A stretch of 64,000 bases of DNA from Cryobacterium lactosi (GCF_004403945.1 NZ_SOHM01000003.1:16486-80485), one strand, 5' to 3'; shown: positions 1 to 10,033, counted from the stretch's first letter. The notes: generated by a model from the letters alone, not told the origin. Numbers and translations: made by a program.

Positions 1-121
1 CGCCGAGATCGCCGCACGCCGCGCCGGCACCGAAGACGGTGAACCGCCCATCGACCCGTCGCTCTCGACGGCGTCCTTCCGGGCGTACCGGCCGGGAAGT
101 ACCCCGCCATCGGTCGACTGA
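1..121 (+). CDS. C-terminal fragment of an unidentified protein
   Basis: An open frame enters from the left edge and ends with TGA at 119-121, leaving 39 residues ending in PSVD. The tail is rich in Pro, Arg and Ser, and I recognise no family. It lies 51 bases upstream of the mannonate dehydratase gene on the same strand, so it could be the preceding gene of a uronate operon, such as a fructuronate reductase or a transporter. That is a guess from position only. Codon use matches the neighbours. Confidence 0.45.
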   Translation, partial: AEIAARRAGTEDGEPPIDPSLSTASFRAYRPGSTPPSVD

Positions 122-172
122 CCTCCCCCCAACTAACCCATCACCCCGTAGTTCCAACAGAAGGAAGCACTC

Positions 173-1411
173 GTGAAGATCGACAAGGCTGAAGTAATCG
201 TCACCAGCCCCGACCGCAACTTCGTCACCCTCAAGCTCACCACCGACGACGGCCTCACCGGCCTCGGCGATGCCACCCTCAACGGTCGCGAGCTGTCCGT
301 GGTGGCCTATCTCACCGAGCACATCGTGCCGCTGCTGCTCGGCCGCGACGCGCACAACATCGAGGACACCTGGCAGTTCCTCTACCGCAGCGCCTACTGG
401 CGCCGGGGCCCTGTCACCATGGCCGCGATCTCTGCAGTGGACGTGGCGCTGTGGGACATCAAGGCCAAGGCCGCCGGGATGCCGCTCTACCAGCTGCTCG
501 GCGGCGCCTCGCGCACCGGCCTGCTCGCCTACGGTCACGCCTCGGGCAAATCTCTCAACGAGGTTTTCGACAGCGTCAACTCCCACCTGGAGCAGGGCTT
601 CAAGGCCATCCGGGTGCAGACCGGGGTTCCCGGACTCGAATCGATTTACGGCATCGCCTCGAACAAGGGCCTGCCCGGCAACGAGGGCGTGCGTTACGAC
701 CATGAGCCCGCCCAGCGCGGGGCCCTGCCCGCCGAGGAGGACTGGGACACCCGTTCGTACCTCCGCCACGTGCCCACCGTGTTCGAGGCCGTGCGCAACG
801 AGTTCGGCCCTGAGCTGCCGCTTCTGCACGACGGCCACCACCGGATGACGCCAATCCAGGCCGCCAAGCTCGGCAAGTCGCTCGAGCCGTACGACCTGTT
901 CTGGCTCGAGGACTGCACGCCGGCCGAGAACCAGGAGGCACTGCGCCTGGTGCGTCAGCACACCACGACGCCGCTGGCGATCGGTGAGATCTTCAACTCG
1001 ATCTGGGACTACCAGCAGATCATCCGCGAGCAGCTCATCGACTACGTGCGCAGCGCTGTGACCCACACCGGTGGCATCACGCACCTCAAGAAGATCCTCG
1101 AGTTCGCGGCGCAGTACCAGATCAAGTCGGGCATGCACGGACCGACCGACATCTCGCCCGTGGGCATGGCCGCGGCGATGCACCTCGGCCTGGCCATCCA
1201 CAACTTCGGCATCCAGGAATACATGAAGCACGGCGACAAGACCAACGCGGTCTTCGAGCAGTCCTACAGCTGGAACAACGGCATGCTGCACCCCGGCAAC
1301 AAGCCCGGACTCGGGGTGGAGCTGAACGTCGACGAGGCGGGCAAGTACCCGTACGCGACCGCCTACCTGCCCTACAACCGGCTGGCCGACGGAACGGTCC
1401 ACGACTGGTGA
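173..1411 (+). CDS. manD: D-mannonate dehydratase, enolase superfamily (ManD/RspA type)
   Basis: Predicted to dehydrate D-mannonate to 2-keto-3-deoxygluconate in the cytoplasm, the last step specific to the glucuronate branch. The 412-residue length is typical of ManD. The catalytic set is visible: Arg147 and Tyr159 (general base region), metal ligands Asp220, Glu246 and Glu272, and His222 in LLHDGHHR. The N-terminal capping domain covers about 1-120, followed by the barrel. The GTG start at 173 has an AGAAGGAAG Shine-Dalgarno just upstream. The stop overlaps the start of the next gene (GTGA), so the two are translationally coupled. Some members of this subgroup have very low activity, so the physiological substrate is inferred from context: KDG kinase and aldolase lie at 20.7-22.4 kb. 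Confidence 0.9.
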   Translation: MKIDKAEVIVTSPDRNFVTLKLTTDDGLTGLGDATLNGRELSVVAYLTEHIVPLLLGRDAHNIEDTWQFLYRSAYWRRGPVTMAAISAVDVALWDIKAKAAGMPLYQLLGGASRTGLLAYGHASGKSLNEVFDSVNSHLEQGFKAIRVQTGVPGLESIYGIASNKGLPGNEGVRYDHEPAQRGALPAEEDWDTRSYLRHVPTVFEAVRNEFGPELPLLHDGHHRMTPIQAAKLGKSLEPYDLFWLEDCTPAENQEALRLVRQHTTTPLAIGEIFNSIWDYQQIIREQLIDYVRSAVTHTGGITHLKKILEFAAQYQIKSGMHGPTDISPVGMAAAMHLGLAIHNFGIQEYMKHGDKTNAVFEQSYSWNNGMLHPGNKPGLGVELNVDEAGKYPYATAYLPYNRLADGTVHDW

Positions 1412-2835
1412 GCGCGACGCTGCAGCGCCCCGCTGCCGACCAGAGGGGGACCAGGACCGGGGCGACGGTCCCGCTCCAGGTCGTCGTCATGGGGGTGTCC
1501 GGGTCGGGCAAGAGCACCATCGGCGCGCTCCTGGCGCACTCCCTGGGGGTCCCGTTCACCGACGCCGACGGGCTGCACCCGCAGGCGAACATCGTCAAGA
1601 TGGCCGGTGGGGTGCCGCTGACGGATGACGACAGGTGGCCGTGGCTGGCGCTGGTGGGGGAGGCCCTCGCCGAGGCTGGGGCTGCCGGGACGGGGCTGGT
1701 CATCGCCTGTTCAGCACTCAAACGGGTCTACCGCGACGCGATCCTCAGCGCCGCACCCCACGTGCGGTTCGTGCACCTGGACGGCTCGCTCGAGGTGCTC
1801 GGCACCCGGCTCGAGGGCCGCAGCGAGCACTTCATGCCGCCGGCTCTCCTCCGGTCGCAACTGGCGACCCTGGAGGAACTGCACGACGATGAGCCGGGCT
1901 TCGCCGTCGACATCGACCAGCCGGTGCTCAACGTTGTCGCGGAATCCGTGGCGCGTCTGGCCGCACCGGCGCTGCCCGCATCCGTGACGATCGGAATCGG
2001 CCAGGGTGGCCTGCCCGTCGTCAGGGTCGACGGTGCCGCCGGCACGGCCGAGGTGTACCTGCACGGTGCGCACGTGACCAGCTGGGCACCGACGGGTCGA
2101 CCGCCGGTGCTGTGGATGAGCGCACTCAGCGAGTTCGCACCCGACCGGCCGATCCGCGGCGGGGTGCCGCTCTGCTTCCCCTGGTTCGGGGCGCTGCCGG
2201 CCGATCCGACCGCGCCGGCGCACGGCTTCGCCCGGCTGGCCGAGTGGCAGCTGGTTGAGGCGGGGGAGGCGGGCGGAAACACCGTGCTGGTCTTCCGTCT
2301 CAGCGACACCGACGGCAGCCGGAATTCCGCGTGGCCGCATCGTTTCGAGGCGCTCTACACGGTGTCGGTCGGCGCCCAGCTGGGTCTGTCCCTGCAGGTG
2401 CGCAACCTCGACGTGACCCCGGTCAGATTCGCGGAAGCGTTCCACACCTATCTGAGCGTCCCCGACATCCGTGCCGTTGCGATCTCGGGATTCGAAGATC
2501 AGGAGTTTCTCGACCGTCTCGGCGACCCGCAGGCGCGAAGCAGTGAGGCTCGGCCGGTGCGGTTCAGCGGCGAAACCGACCGTATCTACCAGAGGACCAC
2601 TGTCGCGGTGCGAGTCGCCGACGGCACCGGGCGCACGGTGGGGATCAGCACAGAGGGCTCACAGAGCCGGGTGATCTGGAATCCCTGGCACGCCAAGGCC
2701 GCGGCGATGGCCGACTTCGGCAACGACGAGTGGACCGGCATGGTGTGTGTCGAGGCAGCCAACGTCCTGGACGACGAGATCACCCTGGCGCCGGGTGCGG
2801 CGCACACGATGAGCGCGGTCATCGCCGCGATCTAA
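1408..2835 (+). CDS. Fusion: gluconokinase + D-hexose-6-phosphate 1-epimerase-like domain
   Basis: A 475-residue two-domain protein. Residues about 23-185 match GntK-type gluconokinase: Walker [10 protein letters not shown] at 29-37, the DADGLHP substrate motif, and the [10 protein letters not shown] motif. It would make 6-phosphogluconate. Residues about 192-475 match YeaD-type hexose-6-phosphate mutarotases, with [24 protein letters not shown], an EAFHTYL segment and VCVEAANV near the end. The two parts run in one frame with no stop and no internal ATG or SD between them, so this looks like a true fusion. The GTG start overlaps the manD stop by four bases. A second epimerase-domain fusion exists at 15.3 kb with the opposite domain order. 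Function of the epimerase half is inferred from family. Confidence 0.85.
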   Translation: MSATLQRPAADQRGTRTGATVPLQVVVMGVSGSGKSTIGALLAHSLGVPFTDADGLHPQANIVKMAGGVPLTDDDRWPWLALVGEALAEAGAAGTGLVIACSALKRVYRDAILSAAPHVRFVHLDGSLEVLGTRLEGRSEHFMPPALLRSQLATLEELHDDEPGFAVDIDQPVLNVVAESVARLAAPALPASVTIGIGQGGLPVVRVDGAAGTAEVYLHGAHVTSWAPTGRPPVLWMSALSEFAPDRPIRGGVPLCFPWFGALPADPTAPAHGFARLAEWQLVEAGEAGGNTVLVFRLSDTDGSRNSAWPHRFEALYTVSVGAQLGLSLQVRNLDVTPVRFAEAFHTYLSVPDIRAVAISGFEDQEFLDRLGDPQARSSEARPVRFSGETDRIYQRTTVAVRVADGTGRTVGISTEGSQSRVIWNPWHAKAAAMADFGNDEWTGMVCVEAANVLDDEITLAPGAAHTMSAVIAAI

Positions 2836-2846
2836 GGGGGCGGCGC

Positions 2847-3056
2847 TCAGGCGGCGACGCGGAGGGCTTCGCGCAGGTGCGTGAGGCCCTCGCTGAGGCG
2901 GCTGTCGGCGACGGCGGGGGTGACGCCGAGGAGATCGGCGACCTGGTCGTTGTTGAAGCCCGCGTAGTAGGCGAGGTGGATCGCCTGGCGGTGTTCGGGA
3001 GCCAGGGTCTCGATGGCTTCCGTGGCGTTGTCGAGGTTGATGGTGGGAGTGAACAT
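2847..3056 (-). CDS. Stand-alone sigma-70 region 4-like protein (possible ECF sigma remnant)
   Basis: A 69-residue product that is almost wholly an ECF-type sigma region 4: LAPEHRQAIHLAYYAG, then a helix-turn-helix around DQVADLLGVTPAVADSRLSEGL. Region 4 normally reads the -35 element. No region 2 is visible upstream in any frame, so this is either a truncated sigma factor or a small region-4-only regulator. I chose the ATG at 3056. The frame stays open to 3254, but the extra 66 residues look non-coding. The SD is weak. It converges with the gluconokinase fusion gene, 11 bases apart. Confidence 0.55.
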   Translation of the reverse strand: MFTPTINLDNATEAIETLAPEHRQAIHLAYYAGFNNDQVADLLGVTPAVADSRLSEGLTHLREALRVAA

Positions 3057-3288
3057 GTAAATCGTACTTTTCGTATGGACGTGTGAAGGCGGCGCGCAGC
3101 ATCGCGTGCGCCGGAATTCGAACAGCGTAGATGATCGACCGAAAGTCCCGGTCGAGTGTGTCCGGCCGGGTAGTGACCCGGTCGAGCGGTGTGCGGCTCC
3201 GGCCATGGATTGGGGCAGCGGAGGGGTCGGATCGTGATAAAGATCGACGCGCAACTATCCACACTAACACATCACGTCCCACGGCGTC

Positions 3289-3324
3289 GGGGCACCCGCG
3301 ACTCCGAGGAGTCAGGGGTGCCCC
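3289..3324. terminator. Nested hairpin downstream of the alcohol dehydrogenase
   Basis: Outer arms GGGGCACCC (3289-3297) and GGGTGCCCC (3316-3324) enclose an inner hairpin GACTCC/GGAGTC (3300-3313). It sits 17 bases beyond the stop of the minus-strand dehydrogenase gene and suits a terminator without a long U tract. The rest of 3057-3288 shows no gene I can support. Confidence 0.7.
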
Positions 3325-3341
3325 GCGGGGGAATGAGACCC

Positions 3342-4385
3342 TCAGGCCATGGTGGCCACGTCGATCACGAAGCGGTACCGCACATCCGATGCCAGCACCC
3401 GCTCGTAGGCCTGGTTGATGTAGTCAGCGGCAACCAGCTCGGTCTCGGGGGCGATGCCATGCTCGGCGCAGAATTCGAGCATCTCCTGGGTCTCGCGGAT
3501 GCTGCCGATACCGGAACCGGCGAACGACCGGCGGTTGCCGAACAGGCTGAACACCTGCACCGGCAGCGGCTCGGCGGGAGCGCCGACGCTCACCAGGGTG
3601 CCGTCCAGGCGCAGCAGCGACAGGTAGGCGTTGATGTCGATGAGTGCGCTGACGGAGTTGATGATGAGGTCGAAGGTGTTCGCGAGCGTCTCGAAGGTGG
3701 CCGGGTCGCTCGTGGCGTAGTAATGGTCGGCGCCCAGGCGCAGGCCGTCTTCCTGCTTGCTCAGGCTCTGCGAGAGCACCGTGACCTCGGCGCCCATGGC
3801 GTGGGCGATCTTCACGGCCATGTGGCCGAGGCCGCCCATACCGACCACGGCGACCTTCTTGCCTGGGCCGGCGTTCCAGTGTGAGAGCGGCGAGTACGTG
3901 GTGATGCCGGCGCACAGCAGGGGAGCGGCGGCCTCGAAGGGGATGCTCTCGGGCACCTTGAGCACGAAGTCCTCCACCACGACGATGTGGGTCGCGTAGC
4001 CGCCCTGCGTGATGGTGCCGTCCAGGTCGACGGCGGCGTAGGTGCCGGTGTTGCCCTTCAGGCAGTACTGCTCCTCGCCGGCGAGGCAGTTCTCGCACTC
4101 GCGGCAGGAGTTGACCATGCATCCCACACCGACGCGGTCGCCCACGTGGTGCAGGCTGACCTCTGAGCCGACCTCGGCGACGATGCCGACGATCTCATGA
4201 CCGACAACCTGCGGGTACTGGATCGGTCCCCATTCGCCACGCACGGTGTGGATGTCGGAGTGGCAGATGCCGGAGTACCTGATCTCGATCAGGACATCGG
4301 CCGGGCCGAGGTCCCGTCGCTGGATGGTGGTCTTGACCAGGGGTTCGGTGGCAGAGGGGGCGGCGTAGGCGTTGACTGTGAGCAT
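3342..4385 (-). CDS. Zinc-dependent NAD(P) alcohol dehydrogenase (cinnamyl-alcohol dehydrogenase/AdhC type)
   Basis: Predicted cytoplasmic oxidoreductase that reversibly reduces aldehydes to alcohols. Counting from the ATG at 4385 (347 residues), the catalytic zinc ligands are Cys41 and His63, with Glu64 next to His63 and a later Cys in [12 protein letters not shown]. The structural zinc set is Cys94, Cys97, Cys100 and Cys108. A Rossmann motif [11 protein letters not shown] follows. Family architecture matches YahK/AdhC NADP enzymes, though cofactor choice cannot be fixed by eye. The start at MLTVNAY is preferred over an upstream in-frame ATG because GGGAG precedes it at good spacing and the extra N-terminus resembles no homologue. 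Apparently monocistronic. Confidence 0.9.
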   Translation of the reverse strand: MLTVNAYAAPSATEPLVKTTIQRRDLGPADVLIEIRYSGICHSDIHTVRGEWGPIQYPQVVGHEIVGIVAEVGSEVSLHHVGDRVGVGCMVNSCRECENCLAGEEQYCLKGNTGTYAAVDLDGTITQGGYATHIVVVEDFVLKVPESIPFEAAAPLLCAGITTYSPLSHWNAGPGKKVAVVGMGGLGHMAVKIAHAMGAEVTVLSQSLSKQEDGLRLGADHYYATSDPATFETLANTFDLIINSVSALIDINAYLSLLRLDGTLVSVGAPAEPLPVQVFSLFGNRRSFAGSGIGSIRETQEMLEFCAEHGIAPETELVAADYINQAYERVLASDVRYRFVIDVATMA

Positions 4386-4547
4386 GGTTCTCCCGGGGAT
4401 CTCGGATGGGTCGAACAATCCAAGCATGCGCCGAAGGTGCCGGGCGCTACGAAGCAGGTACAAACAGGGCACCCTTGGGCGGAATATCCGGCAGTGACCG
4501 CCACGTCGATCCGGCGCTTCTGCGCCAGACGATGGAAAAGCCGGAGG

Positions 4548-4859
4548 TTACGGCAGGCCAAGCAACCGCAGGCCGGCGGCCGCGGCCGCGCCCACGATGA
4601 CCACGACGAGGAACGGTGCCTTCAACCACAGCGCCACGGCGGCCGCCGCGAGGGCGCCGAGCCTGGCGTCGACGGCGAGAGTTTGCCCGGACGCCATGGT
4701 GTTCGCGATCGTGAGCGAGGCCAGCAGGCCGATGGTGAGGGTACCGGCCACGCGGGCCACCCGGGGGTTCGTGAGCCACTTCTTGGGCACCAGGTAGCCG
4801 AGCAGTTTCGTGAGGAAACCCACGGCACAGGCCACGAGGATCCATCCCCACAGGCTCAC
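4548..4859 (-). CDS. azlD: AzlD-family branched-chain amino acid transport subunit
   Basis: A 103-residue hydrophobic protein with about three membrane helices and the family's typical short form. It includes a GYLVPKKWL segment near residue 21 and an alternating Ala/Val C-terminal helix. AzlD pairs with the larger AzlC permease to export branched-chain amino acids or related compounds. Its start overlaps the azlC stop by four bases (ATGA), so the two are coupled. The 162 bases between its 3' end and the alcohol dehydrogenase gene hold no recognisable gene. Confidence 0.85.
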   Translation of the reverse strand: MSLWGWILVACAVGFLTKLLGYLVPKKWLTNPRVARVAGTLTIGLLASLTIANTMASGQTLAVDARLGALAAAAVALWLKAPFLVVVIVGAAAAAGLRLLGLP

Positions 4860-5599
4860 GAGCTTGCCGCTCGACCGGGCTCGCCCGGGTACGGATCGAT
4901 GTCAGGCTCCAGGCCCTCGCCATCCGGCCCGCTGCGATAACCGAACCAGCCGATCAGGCCCGCGACGACCGCGGCCACGAGGATCGGAATGCCGGGCGGC
5001 ACGAACGGCACTGTGAGCACGGTGGCGAGGGCGCAGGCCACGGCGATCGCGCCGGCCTCCCGCGACCGCAGCCGGGGCCAGAGCAGCGCCAGGAATGCGG
5101 CGACGGCGGCGCCGTCCAGGCCCCAGCGCTTCGGGTCGCCCAGTGCGTCGCCGGCCAACGACCCGACCAGGGTGAACAGGTTCCACAGCACGAAGATGCC
5201 CACCCCGGCGACCCAGAAGCCGCGTTTCTGCTCGACGGGGTCGCTCTGGCCGGTGCTGGTGGCCAACGACTCGTCGATGGTCACGTGGGCGGCGGCGAAG
5301 CGCCGCCAGCCGCGCGGGTGCAGCAACACGTTCATCTGCATCCCGTACACCGCATTGCGGATGCCCAGCAGCGCTGCCGCGCTCGCGGCGGCCACCGGTG
5401 TGCCGCCGCCCGCGATGACCCCGATGAACGCGAACTGTGACCCGCCGGAGAACAACAGCAGGCTGAGCGCCTGGGTCTGCCAAACGGTCAAGCCGGACGC
5501 CACGGACAGGGCGCCGAACGAGACGCCGTACAACCCGGTCGCCACGGCGATGGACAAGCCGACCCGGGCACCGGGGGACTGGGCGAGGGACGTGTGCAC
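4856..5599 (-). CDS. azlC: AzlC-family branched-chain amino acid exporter permease
   Basis: A 247-residue integral membrane protein whose N-terminal half carries the AzlC features GVSFGALSVASGLTVWQ and SGGSQFAFIGVIAGGG, then GIRNAVYGMQMN. Members export valine/isoleucine or azaleucine with AzlD, and the azlD gene follows with a four-base overlap. The GTG start at 5599 follows shortly after the stop of an Lrp/AsnC regulator gene on the same strand (22-base gap), so regulator, permease and AzlD may form one operon. That would fit Lrp-type sensing of amino acids. The C-terminal 30 residues are hydrophilic and poorly conserved. Confidence 0.85.
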   Translation of the reverse strand: MHTSLAQSPGARVGLSIAVATGLYGVSFGALSVASGLTVWQTQALSLLLFSGGSQFAFIGVIAGGGTPVAAASAAALLGIRNAVYGMQMNVLLHPRGWRRFAAAHVTIDESLATSTGQSDPVEQKRGFWVAGVGIFVLWNLFTLVGSLAGDALGDPKRWGLDGAAVAAFLALLWPRLRSREAGAIAVACALATVLTVPFVPPGIPILVAAVVAGLIGWFGYRSGPDGEGLEPDIDPYPGEPGRAASS

Positions 5600-5621
5600 C
5601 GCACGATCCTATCGGCGCGTG

Positions 5622-6062
5622 TCACTCCCTCGCGGTGGCGGGCGGGCGCAACGCGAGACGGGTCTGGGTCTGGCCGGCTCCGGCCTGCTTCTTCAGGCGG
5701 TGCAACAGCTCGTTCAGGTGGGTGGTGTCGCTGACCCACACGTGCAGCAGGTAGTCGTAGGGACCGGTCACGTGCGCGGCATCGCGCACCTCGGGCTCAG
5801 CCAGCGCGGCGAGGAGGAAGGTGTCGGAGTCCGCGTCGGCGCGGAGCCGCACGTCGATGAACGCCTCCAGCCCGAGCGGTCCCAACGGGGAATCATCGGC
5901 CAGCACGGCCCGGTAGCCCACGATGACCCCGGAGGCCTCGAGCTTCCGCACCCTGGCGGCTGCGGCATTCGTGCTGAGCCCCACCGCGGCCCCGAGCGCA
6001 CTGAAGGAAATGCGCCCGTCGGTGCGCAAGATGCCGATGATTTCGCCGTCCAGATCGTCCAT
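5622..6062 (-). CDS. Lrp/AsnC-family transcriptional regulator
   Basis: 146 residues: an N-terminal HTH (about 1-55; DGRISFSALGAAVGLSTNAAAARVRKL spans it) and a C-terminal RAM ligand domain (about 70-140) with the usual GYRAVL strand. Lrp proteins bind amino acids and act as octamers or dimers on nearby transport genes. It sits between azlCD (same strand, downstream) and a divergent LysE exporter, so both exporters are plausible targets. There is no SD before the ATG. A TACAAT -10 lies six bases upstream, so the mRNA is probably leaderless. Confidence 0.88.
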   Translation of the reverse strand: MDDLDGEIIGILRTDGRISFSALGAAVGLSTNAAAARVRKLEASGVIVGYRAVLADDSPLGPLGLEAFIDVRLRADADSDTFLLAALAEPEVRDAAHVTGPYDYLLHVWVSDTTHLNELLHRLKKQAGAGQTQTRLALRPPATARE

Positions 6063-6068
6063 GCCGCG

Positions 6069-6097
6069 ATTGTAACCGTGCCGCCGAGAAATACTAG
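6069..6097. promoter_or_regulatory. Overlapping divergent promoters of lrp and lysE
   Basis: On the plus strand TTGTAA (6070-6075), 16 bases, TACTAG (6092-6097) fits a promoter for the LysE gene. On the minus strand the same bases 6069-6074 read TACAAT, a good -10 whose transcript would begin at about the regulator's ATG. Shared bases imply mutually exclusive transcription. Inferred by eye. Confidence 0.5.
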
Positions 6098-6130
6098 GTG
6101 GGGCTGCAGCGGCGGGGCAGGATCGTGCTC

Positions 6131-6769
6131 ATGGAGATCACCTGGGGACCGTTGTTCGTCGGCGGGCTGCTGGCGGGCTGGGGCGTGGCCGTGCCGCTCG
6201 GCGCGATCGGCCTGCTCGTGGTGCGGGAGGCCATGACCGGCGGATTCCGGGCCGGGGCCTCAGCCGCGCTGGCCGTGGCGATGGTCGACGGGCTCTACTG
6301 CGCCGCCGCGGTGCTGCTCGGCGCAGCGGTCGCTCCGGTGATCGCCTCGTGGGGAGCGGCGCCGGCGCTGTGTGCGGGGCTGGTCCTCGTGGCGCTGGGC
6401 GTCCGCGGGCTGATGCGCCGGACGGCCCCTGCCGCGCCGTCCGACCGGGTGCGCCGCCCGCCGGCATCCGGCCGGGTCTTCGCGACGTTCGCCGGGCTCA
6501 CCCTTGTGAACCCGGCGACGCTGCTCTACTTCGCGGCGCTGACCGCGGCACTCCCGCCGTCTCTCGGCCTCGAGACGGCGCCGCTCGTCTTCGTGGCCGG
6601 CGCCGTGGCCGCCTCCATCTCCTGGCAACTGGTCCTGGTTGCGCTCGGAACGGTCGGGGGCGGCCGGATCGGGGTGCGCGGCGAGGCGATCCTGAGCGCC
6701 TGTGGTTACGGCCTGGTCGTTGTTCTCGGAGCGGCCGCGGTGATCGCCGCCCTGCGGGCGCTGGTCTAG
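6131..6769 (+). CDS. LysE-family amino acid exporter
   Basis: A 212-residue membrane protein with about six helices, the LysE/RhtB length. Family marks are the N-terminal GVAVPLGAIGLLVVREAM segment, a middle FAGLTLVNPATLLYF segment (the conserved NP in helix 4), and C-terminal helices. LysE-type carriers export basic amino acids or homoserine/threonine; the substrate here is not resolved. The ATG at 6131 is preferred over one at 6098 because the upstream extension is not hydrophobic and GGGCAGG precedes the chosen start. It is divergent from the Lrp regulator, the classic LysG/LysE-like layout, though with Lrp rather than LysR. Its stop overlaps the nagB stop tail to tail by four bases. Confidence 0.85.
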   Translation: MEITWGPLFVGGLLAGWGVAVPLGAIGLLVVREAMTGGFRAGASAALAVAMVDGLYCAAAVLLGAAVAPVIASWGAAPALCAGLVLVALGVRGLMRRTAPAAPSDRVRRPPASGRVFATFAGLTLVNPATLLYFAALTAALPPSLGLETAPLVFVAGAVAASISWQLVLVALGTVGGGRIGVRGEAILSACGYGLVVVLGAAAVIAALRALV

Positions 6770-7551
6770 ACGATCTGCCAGGCCGGCTTGTTCGCGTACG
6801 CGTACCGGTAGTAGGCCAGGTTGGCCAGGCGGGAGGCGGCCGCCTCGTCGACGAGCACCGTGACGTGCGGGTGCAACTGGATGACGGAGCCGGGGCTGCT
6901 GGAGGTGACCGGTCCCTCGACCGCCGCGGCGATCGCTTCGGCCTTCTCTTCGCCGAAGGCCAGCAGGATCAGGTGGCGGGCCCGGCGGATGGTGCCCAGT
7001 CCCTGGGTGATGCAGTGGATGGGAACGTCGTCGGGGGAGTCGAAGAACCTGGCGTTGTCGGCCCTGGTCTTCTCGGTGAGGGTCTTCACCCTGGTCAGCG
7101 ACGCGAATGAGGAGCCGGGCTCGTTGAAGCCGACGTGGCCGGTACGGCCGATGCCGAGAATCTGCACGTCGACACCGCCGGCTGCGCGAATGGCGGCCTC
7201 GTAGTCGGTGCCCGCGGTTTCGAGGGTGGCCAGGTCGCCGTTGGGCACCCGGATGTTGCCGGGGGTCAGGCCGAGGGGCAGGACCGCGTCGCGGGTGATG
7301 ACGGCCCGGTAGCTCTCCGGGTGCCCGCTGGGCAGGCCGACGTATTCGTCGAGGGCGAAACCGCGCACCGCGGAGACGTCGAGCGGGTCGGTGCGAAACG
7401 ATTCGGCGAGGGCCCGGTAGAGCGGCATCGGGGTTGAGCCGGTGGCCAAGCCGAGCACTGCCTCCGGTTTCTGGCTGATCAATCTTCTGATCGATGCGGC
7501 GGCGAGGACGCCGGCGTCGGTCTCGGATTCGAGGACGACTACTTCAGCCAA
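6766..7551 (-). CDS. nagB: Glucosamine-6-phosphate deaminase
   Basis: Converts glucosamine-6-phosphate to fructose-6-phosphate and ammonia, the exit of GlcNAc catabolism into glycolysis. From a TTG start at 7551 the protein is 261 residues, close to E. coli NagB (266). GGAG lies six bases before this TTG. The longer ATG frame (to 7641) adds 30 residues with no family likeness. Visible motifs are the phosphate loop GLATGSTP (34-41), the catalytic region LDEYVGL with Asp68, and GHVGFNEPGSSF carrying the His/Glu pair. The position matching E. coli Asp141 appears to be Thr (GRTGH), an oddity. It lies downstream of the PTS EIIC gene, separated by 115 bases with a hairpin. Confidence 0.92.
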   Translation of the reverse strand: MAEVVVLESETDAGVLAAASIRRLISQKPEAVLGLATGSTPMPLYRALAESFRTDPLDVSAVRGFALDEYVGLPSGHPESYRAVITRDAVLPLGLTPGNIRVPNGDLATLETAGTDYEAAIRAAGGVDVQILGIGRTGHVGFNEPGSSFASLTRVKTLTEKTRADNARFFDSPDDVPIHCITQGLGTIRRARHLILLAFGEEKAEAIAAAVEGPVTSSSPGSVIQLHPHVTVLVDEAAASRLANLAYYRYAYANKPAWQIV

Positions 7552-7610
7552 GGGATGCTCCAGGTGCGATTGGTGGGATGGTGCGGGTGATCTTGCGGGT
7601 GAGCCGGTGA

Positions 7611-7645
7611 GCCGGTGGTCGGGGAACGGGTCCACGACCACCGGC
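7611..7645 (-). terminator. Hairpin between PTS EIIC gene and nagB
   Basis: Eleven-base arms GCCGGTGGTCG (7611-7621) and CGACCACCGGC (7635-7645) with a 13-base loop follow the EIIC stop on the minus strand. It could attenuate read-through from the EIIC gene into nagB, giving a stepped ratio of transporter to deaminase. Confidence 0.5.
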
Positions 7646-7666
7646 GAGCGGATGGCGCGGGTCAGG

Positions 7667-8911
<1,245 letters not shown>

Positions 8912-9054
8912 GGATTCCTCCTGTGATGGTGCTCGGTTGTCTTGTGGACGGGTGAACGTGTCTGGTGCAGGTTGAGGGGTATTCGGCTGGAAGACGGCAT
9001 GCTGGCGCTGCCGGTGGGTCCGGCGGCCACCCTTGTGGGGCTGGGCGGGCTGTC

Positions 9055-9798
9055 TTACAGGTCGTGGTTGAGGTCGAGGGTCATGTGGATCTGGTAGCGG
9101 TCGCCCCGGTACCAGGAGGTGACGTGCTCAACGGGGGTGGACCCCGCCGACGAGGTGCGGAGGAAAACGAGAAGGGGGCCACCCGGGGTGATTCCGAGAG
9201 TTTCGGCGAGGTCGGCATCCGCGGTCTCGGCCCAGGCGGTCTGCTCGGCGCGGTCGATGCGCAGGCCGTACTCGGTGGCGAAGGTGGCGTAGAGCGACCG
9301 GGTGAGGTCCTGGCTGCCGAGGTCGGGCAGCAGTCCGGCGGGGTAGTAGCCGCGTTCGAAGGCCATCGGGATGCCGCCGGCGAGCCGCAGACGGTCGACC
9401 CGCTGCACCTGCGCGCCGGCCTTCAGGCCCAACGCCGCACGCACATCGAGGGGTGCCTCGATCAACGTGGACGCCATCACGACGGTGGCGGGCACGAGGC
9501 CGCGCCTGCGCATGTCTTCGGTGAACGAAGCCAGGTGCAGGTCGCTCTGCACCCGCTCCCCGGCGACGAAGGTGCCTTTGCCCTGGATGCGATAGAGCAC
9601 GCCCTCGTCGACCAGCTGGCGGATCGCCTCCCGCACCGTCGACCGGCTCACGCCGTACTTGGTCATGAGCTTGCGCTCCGGCGGGATCGCGGCGTGCGGC
9701 GCCAGGGTGGTCTCGACTCGTTCGAGCAGGATGGACCGCAACTGCACGTGCTTGGGCACGGCGCCGTTGGCGAGGACCGGGCTGTCGAGCTGTGTCAC
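9055..9798 (-). CDS. GntR/HutC-family regulator, DasR/NagR-like
   Basis: 247 residues from a GTG start at 9798 preceded by GGAAAGG. The winged HTH covers about 20-85 (GVSRSTVREAIRQLVDEGVL, then GKGTFVAG). The UTRA effector domain covers about 90-240 (HLASFTEDMRRRG, then FERGYYP). DasR/NagR proteins sense glucosamine-6-P or GlcNAc-6-P and repress chitin/GlcNAc genes. Its location between EIIC (same strand) and EIIB-EIIA-nagA (divergent) fits that role. The frame runs open far beyond the start (to 11517), but those extra residues overlap real genes on the other strand and are not coding. Confidence 0.9.
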   Translation of the reverse strand: MTQLDSPVLANGAVPKHVQLRSILLERVETTLAPHAAIPPERKLMTKYGVSRSTVREAIRQLVDEGVLYRIQGKGTFVAGERVQSDLHLASFTEDMRRRGLVPATVVMASTLIEAPLDVRAALGLKAGAQVQRVDRLRLAGGIPMAFERGYYPAGLLPDLGSQDLTRSLYATFATEYGLRIDRAEQTAWAETADADLAETLGITPGGPLLVFLRTSSAGSTPVEHVTSWYRGDRYQIHMTLDLNHDL

Positions 9799-9868
9799 GA
9801 CGGCACTACCTTTCCGGGGTATTGGCTTTCGGAAGCCGGGTTTTCTGTGATCCAGCTGACAACAGTTC

Positions 9869-9903
9869 GGACCACTTCCGCTTTGTGGTCCGTACTGGTA
9901 CGG
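9869..9903. promoter_or_regulatory. Two overlapping inverted repeats, candidate DasR-type operators
   Basis: GGACCAC (9869-9875) and GTGGTCC (9885-9891) form a perfect 7-base inverted repeat with a 9-base spacer. CCGTAC (9890-9895) and GTACGG (9898-9903) form a second. Both contain the GGTC/GACC halves typical of DasR sites and lie in the 235-base divergent region between the regulator and the EIIB gene. Binding is an inference. Confidence 0.55.
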
Positions 9904-10033
9904 TCCAATTACTCGATAATGGAGGTGCGGCGGTCGGTTTGTCAAGGGCTGGCCCGCACAGGGCCCTCGTCGACGAGGGTCTCCCTCGACCGTTTCACCA
10001 CATTGATCCCTACCAACTTCCGAGGAGTAACTG

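Noticed and set aside
3057..3282. N-terminal extension of the sigma region-4 protein to make a full ECF sigma factor
   Set aside because: The upstream residues show no region 2 motif in any frame and look like random high-GC translation.
4386..4547. A small minus-strand Cys-rich frame upstream of the alcohol dehydrogenase
   Set aside because: It overlaps the dehydrogenase start in another frame and has no SD or recognisable motif.
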